Shown here in pieces: positions 60,226 to 64,000 of a stretch of 64,000 bases of DNA; the first letter of the stretch is position 1; every line of letters starts with the position of its first letter. The translations under genes and the position numbers were made by a program. The stretch covers positions 5,208,001-5,272,000 of the forward strand of contig NZ_CP114413.1 in the NCBI RefSeq assembly GCF_027270315.1, written 5' to 3'. Source of the DNA: Streptomyces cinnabarinus (GTDB lineage: Bacteria > Actinomycetota > Actinomycetes > Streptomycetales > Streptomycetaceae). The notes beneath the pieces are model-generated. The model did no database searches. It was not told the origin of the DNA and was given only the letters and a program-made list of their open reading frames with translations.

Positions 60226-61080
60226 TCAGCCCTTGATCGCGGCGGTGATGGCCTCGGCGAACGGCGTGGTCGGACGGCCCGCGAGCCGGGACAGATCGCC
60301 GGAGGCGATGACCAGCTCGCCCTGCGCTATGGAGGCGTCGACACCGACGAGGATGTCGACGAAGTGCGCCGGCATCCCGGTGCCGCCGAGGATGCCCTTC
60401 ATGGCCTCACCGGAGACGGAGTTGTACGCGATCTCCTTGCCGGTCTGCCGGCTCAGCTCCGCCGCGTACTCCGCGAGGCTCCACGCCTCGTCGCCCCCCA
60501 GCTCGTACGTCTTGTTCTCGTGCCCCTCGCCGGTCAGTACGGCGACGGCGGCCGCGGCGTAGTCGGCGCGCGAGGCGGAGGAGACGCGGCCCTCACCGGC
60601 GGCGGCCACGACGGCGTTGTGCTCCAGCACCGGGGCCAGGTTCTCGGTGTAGTTCTCGTGGTACCAGCCGTTGCGCAGCAGGACGTAGGGCACGCCGGAG
60701 CCGGTGAGCGCCTCCTCGGTGCCGCGGTGGTCGTCGGCGAGCGCGGCCTTCAGGCTGCCCGGTGCGCTGGTGTAGGCGAGCAGGGCGACACCGGCGGCCT
60801 TCGCGGCCCCGATGACCACCTGGTGCTGGGCGACCCGGCCCTTGTCGAACTCGTTGCCGGAGATCAGCAGCACCTTGTCGCCGGCGGCGAACAGTCCGTC
60901 GAAGGTCTCGGGGCTGTTGTAGTCGGCGACCGCGATCCGCACGCCCCGCTCGGCGAGGTCGGCCGCCTTCTCCGGGGTGCGGACGACGGCGGTGACCTGG
61001 TCGGCCGGGACCTTCCGGAGCAGCTGCTCCACGACGTGGCGGCCCAGGTGTCCGGTGGCTCCGGTGACGACGATGCTCAT
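60226..61080 (-). CDS. NmrA-type NAD(P)H:quinone oxidoreductase (QOR2 family)
   Basis: The protein has 284 residues from ATG 61080, with GAGGAG upstream. The Rossmann start IVVTGATGHLGRHVVEQLL carries the NmrA glycine pattern, followed by VTAVVRTPEKAADLAERGVRIAVADYNSPE. Its relatives (YtfG/QorB) reduce quinones or sense NADPH. The HxlR regulator encoded divergently, with an operator between, suggests induction by quinone or electrophile stress. Confidence 0.9.
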   Translation of the reverse strand: MSIVVTGATGHLGRHVVEQLLRKVPADQVTAVVRTPEKAADLAERGVRIAVADYNSPETFDGLFAAGDKVLLISGNEFDKGRVAQHQVVIGAAKAAGVALLAYTSAPGSLKAALADDHRGTEEALTGSGVPYVLLRNGWYHENYTENLAPVLEHNAVVAAAGEGRVSSASRADYAAAAVAVLTGEGHENKTYELGGDEAWSLAEYAAELSRQTGKEIAYNSVSGEAMKGILGGTGMPAHFVDILVGVDASIAQGELVIASGDLSRLAGRPTTPFAEAITAAIKG

Positions 61081-61140
61081 GTGGAAACTCCTCGTGGGGT
61101 GATCTGTCATCGACCCTAGGAGGAGTGCTAACTATTGGAA

Positions 61141-61165
61141 AGTACCCACTTTGAAGTAAGGTACT
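61141..61165. promoter_or_regulatory. HxlR operator between divergent genes
   Basis: AGTACC (61141-61146) and GGTACT (61160-61165) are inverse complements around a 13-bp centre that itself holds ACTT-TG-AAGT (61149-61158). Both dyads share a centre near 61153. This nested symmetry lies just upstream of the HxlR gene, as expected for its binding site. Confidence 0.75.
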
Positions 61166-61168
61166 GCC

Positions 61169-61567
61169 ATGGCGGTAAGTGCGACTGAGAAGGAATGGCA
61201 GGCCGACGGCGAGACGATGTGTCCGTACCGGCTGGTGCTGGAGCACGTCACCAGCCGCTGGGGCGTACTCGTCCTGATCAACCTCCTGGACCGCCCGCAC
61301 CGATTCAGCGAGCTGCGGCGCGCGATCGGCGAGGTCCGGCCGGTCAGCGAGAAGATGCTCACCCAGACCCTCCAGACCCTGGAACGCGACGGCATGGTCC
61401 ACCGCGACGCCAAGCCGGTCATCCCGCCCCGGGTCGACTACTCCCTCACCGCCCTCGGCCGCGAGGCGGCGGAACAGGTGCGGGGGCTCGCGGAGTGGAC
61501 GAAGGTGCGGATGGGGGAGGTGCGGGAGGCCCGGGAGCGGTACGACGCGGACAAGGGGCGGGGCTGA
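61169..61567 (+). CDS. HxlR-family transcriptional regulator
   Basis: The protein has 132 residues. A winged-helix fold is visible, with CPYRLVLEHVTSRWGVLVLINLLDRPHRFSELRRAIGEVRPVSEKMLTQTLQTLERDGMVHR. The N-terminal Cys (C14) is at the place where many HxlR proteins sense electrophiles (YodB, HypR). It probably represses the divergent NmrA-type reductase and itself. A terminator-like hairpin follows. Confidence 0.94.
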   Translation: MAVSATEKEWQADGETMCPYRLVLEHVTSRWGVLVLINLLDRPHRFSELRRAIGEVRPVSEKMLTQTLQTLERDGMVHRDAKPVIPPRVDYSLTALGREAAEQVRGLAEWTKVRMGEVREARERYDADKGRG

Positions 61568-61603
61568 GCGCCCCGCCGTGTGCCGGTCCGCGTCACCGTA
61601 GAA

Positions 61604-61634
61604 GGGCCTGGACGCGTGATCCGCGCCCAGGCCC
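61604..61634. terminator. Bidirectional hairpin between hxlR and korB
   Basis: GGGCCTGG (61604-61611) and CCAGGCCC (61627-61634) form an 8-bp stem, extended inside by CGCG/CGCG after a mismatch. It lies between convergent genes. Confidence 0.8.
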
Positions 61635-61657
61635 GCACCGTACCGACCGACCTGCCG

Positions 61658-62737
61658 TCAGCCGACGACCGTCCAGGTGTCGCCGCCCGCCAGCAGCGCC
61701 GCCAGGTCGCCCTTGCCGTACTGCTCGATCGCCGTGTCCAGCTGGTCGCTCATCTGCGTGTCGTAGACCGGGCGTTCGACGCTGCGGAAGACGCCGATCG
61801 GCGTGTGGTGCAGGGTGTCGGGGTCCGCCAGGCGGGACAGCGCGAACGCCGTGGTCGGCGAGGCCGCGTGCGCATCGTGGACGAGGACCTCGGCCTCGTT
61901 CTCCGGCGTCACCGTGACGACCTTCAGATCACCCGTCACCCGGTCCCGCACCACACCCCGGGAGCCGTCGCTGCCGAAGCGGATCGGCTCGCCGTGCGCC
62001 AGCCGGATGACCGCTTCCTCGGCCTGCTGCCGGTCCTTGAGCACCTCGAAGGCGCCGTCGTTGAAGATGTTGCAGTTCTGGTAGATCTCCACCAGCGCCG
62101 TGCCGGGATGGGCGGCGGCCTGGCGCAGCACCTCGGTGAGGTGCTTGCGGTCGGAGTCCACGGTCCGCGCCACGAAGGACGCCTCCGCGCCGATCGCCAG
62201 CGACACCGGGTTGAACGGCGCGTCCAGCGAGCCCATCGGCGTCGACTTCGTGATCTTCCCGACCTCGCTGGTCGGGGAGTACTGGCCCTTGGTGAGGCCG
62301 TAGATCCGGTTGTTGAACAGCAGGATCTTGAGGTTCACGTTCCGGCGCAGGGCGTGGATCAGGTGGTTGCCGCCGATCGACAGCGCGTCACCGTCACCCG
62401 TGACGACCCACACGGACAGATCCCGCCTGCTGGATGCCAGACCCGTGGCGATGGCGGGAGCGCGGCCGTGGATGGAGTGCATGCCGTACGTGTTCATGTA
62501 GTACGGGAAGCGGGACGAGCAGCCGATGCCCGAGACGAACACGATGTTCTCGCGCGCCAGGCCGAGTTCGGGCATGAAGCCCTGTACCGCGGCAAGGATC
62601 GCGTAGTCACCGCAACCGGGGCACCAGCGCACCTCCTGATCGGACTTGAAGTCCTTCATGGACTGCCTGGCCTCGGCCTTGGGAACGAGCGAGAGTGCCT
62701 CGATCGTGCCCGTGCCTTCCCTGGACGTCTCAGCCAT
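61658..62737 (-). CDS. korB: 2-oxoglutarate:ferredoxin oxidoreductase, beta subunit
   Basis: The protein has 359 residues. The thiamine-diphosphate half carries CPGCGDYAILAAVQGF (cluster/TPP region), GIGCSSRFPYYMNTYGMHSIHGRAPAIATG and the TPP-Mg motif GDGDALSIGGNHLIHALRRN followed by NNRIYGLTKGQYSPTS. It oxidatively decarboxylates 2-oxoglutarate to succinyl-CoA with reduction of ferredoxin. The ATG overlaps the korA stop by 8 bp, so the two form one operon. Such enzymes replace or supplement the 2-oxoglutarate dehydrogenase in actinobacteria. Confidence 0.94.
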   Translation of the reverse strand: MAETSREGTGTIEALSLVPKAEARQSMKDFKSDQEVRWCPGCGDYAILAAVQGFMPELGLARENIVFVSGIGCSSRFPYYMNTYGMHSIHGRAPAIATGLASSRRDLSVWVVTGDGDALSIGGNHLIHALRRNVNLKILLFNNRIYGLTKGQYSPTSEVGKITKSTPMGSLDAPFNPVSLAIGAEASFVARTVDSDRKHLTEVLRQAAAHPGTALVEIYQNCNIFNDGAFEVLKDRQQAEEAVIRLAHGEPIRFGSDGSRGVVRDRVTGDLKVVTVTPENEAEVLVHDAHAASPTTAFALSRLADPDTLHHTPIGVFRSVERPVYDTQMSDQLDTAIEQYGKGDLAALLAGGDTWTVVG

Positions 62738-64000
62738 CGATGGCCTCCTTGAGAGCCGTTGCGAGCTGTTCGGCCTTGAACGGCATTCCGTTGACCTGGG
62801 TGTACGAGTGAGCGTCCACCAGGTACTTGGCCCGGATCAGCGTGGCGAGCTGACCGAGGTTCATCTCGGGGACGACGACCCGCTCGTAGCGCTTGAGGAC
62901 GTCACCGAGGTTCTTCGGGAAGGGGTTGAGATGCCGCAGATGCGCCTGCGCGATCTGGAGCCCCGCGGTACGCAGCCGGCGCACGGCCGCGGTGATCGGG
63001 CCGTAGGTCGAACCCCAGCCCAGCACCAGGGTCCTGGCCTCGTGCGGGTCGTCGACCTCCAGGTCCGGCACGTCGATACCGTCGATCTTCGCCTGCCGCG
63101 TCCGCACCATGAAGTCGTGGTTCGCGGGCGCGTAGGAGATGTTGCCGGTGCCGTCCTCCTTCTCGATCCCGCCGATGCGGTGCTCAAGACCGGGAGTACC
63201 GGGGACCGCCCACGGCCGGGCGAGAGTCTGCGGGTCGCGCTTGTACGGCCAGAAGACCTCGCTGCCGTCCTCCAGCGTGTGGTTCGGGCCCTGTGCGAAC
63301 TGCACCCGCAGGTCCGGGAGTTCGTCCAGCTCCGGGATCCGCCAGGGTTCCGAGCCGTTGGCCAGGTAGCCGTCCGAGAGCAGGAACACCGGGGTCCGGT
63401 ACGTCAGGGCGATCCGCGCCGCTTCCACCGCCGCGTCGAAGCAGTCCGCCGGGGTGCAGGGCGCGATGACCGGCACCGGGGCCTCGCCGTTGCGGCCGAA
63501 CATCGCCTGCAACAGGTCCGCTTGCTCCGTCTTCGTCGGCAGACCGGTCGACGGGCCGCCTCGTTGGATGTCCACCACCAGCAGCGGCAGCTCCAGCGAG
63601 ACCGCCAGCCCGATCGTCTCCGACTTCAGCGCCACGCCGGGGCCGGACGTCGTCGTCACCGCCAGGGAACCCCCGAAAGCCGCCCCCAGCGCCGCCCCGA
63701 TGCCCGCGATCTCGTCCTCGGCCTGGAACGTCCGCACACCGAAGTTCTTGTGCTTGCTCAGTTCGTGCAGGATGTCGGAGGCCGGAGTGATGGGGTAGGA
63801 CCCCAGGAAGAGCGGCAGATCCGCCTGCCGGGAGGCCGCGACCAGCCCGTACGAGAGGGCCAGGTTCCCGGAGATGTTCCGGTAGGTGCCGACCGGGAAC
63901 GCCTTCGACGCCGGCGCGACCTCGTAGGAGACCGCGAAGTCCTCAGTCGTCTCGCCGAAGTTCCAGCCCGCGCGGAACGCCGCGATGTTCGCCGCCGCGA
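62730..64000 (-). CDS. korA: 2-oxoglutarate:ferredoxin oxidoreductase, alpha subunit (partial)
   Basis: The frame is open to the right window edge, so the N-terminal gamma domain and start lie outside. About 422 residues are visible. They include the pyrimidine-binding domain (GNLALSYGLVAASRQADLPLFLGSYPITPASDILHELS, EDEIAGIGAALGAAFGGSLAVTTTSGPGV) and the C-terminal domain with LGWGSTYGPITAAVRRLR. Together with KorB it forms the ferredoxin-dependent enzyme. Confidence 0.94.
   Translation of the reverse strand, partial: AAANIAAFRAGWNFGETTEDFAVSYEVAPASKAFPVGTYRNISGNLALSYGLVAASRQADLPLFLGSYPITPASDILHELSKHKNFGVRTFQAEDEIAGIGAALGAAFGGSLAVTTTSGPGVALKSETIGLAVSLELPLLVVDIQRGGPSTGLPTKTEQADLLQAMFGRNGEAPVPVIAPCTPADCFDAAVEAARIALTYRTPVFLLSDGYLANGSEPWRIPELDELPDLRVQFAQGPNHTLEDGSEVFWPYKRDPQTLARPWAVPGTPGLEHRIGGIEKEDGTGNISYAPANHDFMVRTRQAKIDGIDVPDLEVDDPHEARTLVLGWGSTYGPITAAVRRLRTAGLQIAQAHLRHLNPFPKNLGDVLKRYERVVVPEMNLGQLATLIRAKYLVDAHSYTQVNGMPFKAEQLATALKEAIDG

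Overview
The window is a stretch of high-GC actinobacterial chromosome, almost certainly Streptomyces. GTG starts and four-base ATGA/GTGA gene overlaps are common, third positions are strongly G/C, and the gene content is typical of the genus: the futalosine menaquinone pathway, a 14-gene nuo operon, an RHS polymorphic toxin, an aminopeptidase of the S. griseus type, and a cell-wall hydrolase behind a c-di-AMP riboswitch. Order and content fit the conserved chromosomal core around mqnC-nuo-polyprenyl synthase-korAB. I saw no insertion sequence, integrase, tRNA, rRNA or CRISPR array.

Bases 1-7.2 kb hold a polymorphic-toxin locus: the tail of an upstream protein, a 1510-residue RHS protein ending in an ADP-ribosyltransferase-like tip, three small unknown genes that start within the RHS gene's end or follow tightly, and a barstar-family gene. 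Bases 7.4-11.1 kb hold a membrane LysM/BTAD protein overlapped by a prepilin-peptidase gene. Bases 11.1-13.0 kb hold mqnC followed by a shortened amidohydrolase-like gene. A GH18-like lipoprotein faces it.

Bases 14.1-17.7 kb form a three-gene surface-glycan operon: a small membrane protein, a fused NodB deacetylase/GT2 synthase, and a membrane acyltransferase. Bases 17.7-22.5 kb carry menG, a PASTA protein, a GNAT acetyltransferase, a geranylgeranyl-reductase-family flavoprotein that may saturate the menaquinone tail, peptide deformylase and a C40 peptidase. Bases 23.2-39.2 kb are the complete nuoABCDEFGHIJKLMN operon. It is preceded by a 768-bp leader with a Rex-like operator and other dyads, and closed by a hairpin.

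Bases 39.3-46.2 kb are single genes: a secreted protein, recQ, an M56 metallopeptidase, fumarylacetoacetase, an acidic unknown and a leaderless HAD phosphatase. At 46.2-46.9 kb lies a secreted SLT lysozyme-like protein under a c-di-AMP (ydaO) riboswitch. Then come a CocE-type hydrolase with a 12-bp tandem repeat, a long-chain polyprenyl diphosphate synthase, a CHRD protein, and a membrane-anchored LolA-like protein followed by an ABC exporter (51.8-54.9 kb). After these are a flavodoxin-fold reductase, a DUF6668/TPR divergent pair, an M28 aminopeptidase, a VOC protein, RarD, an NmrA-type quinone reductase divergent from its likely HxlR regulator, and korB with part of korA at the right edge.

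The unifying theme is respiration. mqnC and menG make the menaquinone ring, the polyprenyl synthase probably makes its tail, the flavoprotein may reduce that tail, NuoA-N passes electrons to it, and KorAB generates reduced carrier. Cell-envelope hydrolases and glycan enzymes are interspersed. The least explained parts are the RHS tip with its candidate immunity genes, the LysM/BTAD-prepilin peptidase pair, the DUF6668/TPR pair, and several strong non-coding dyads.
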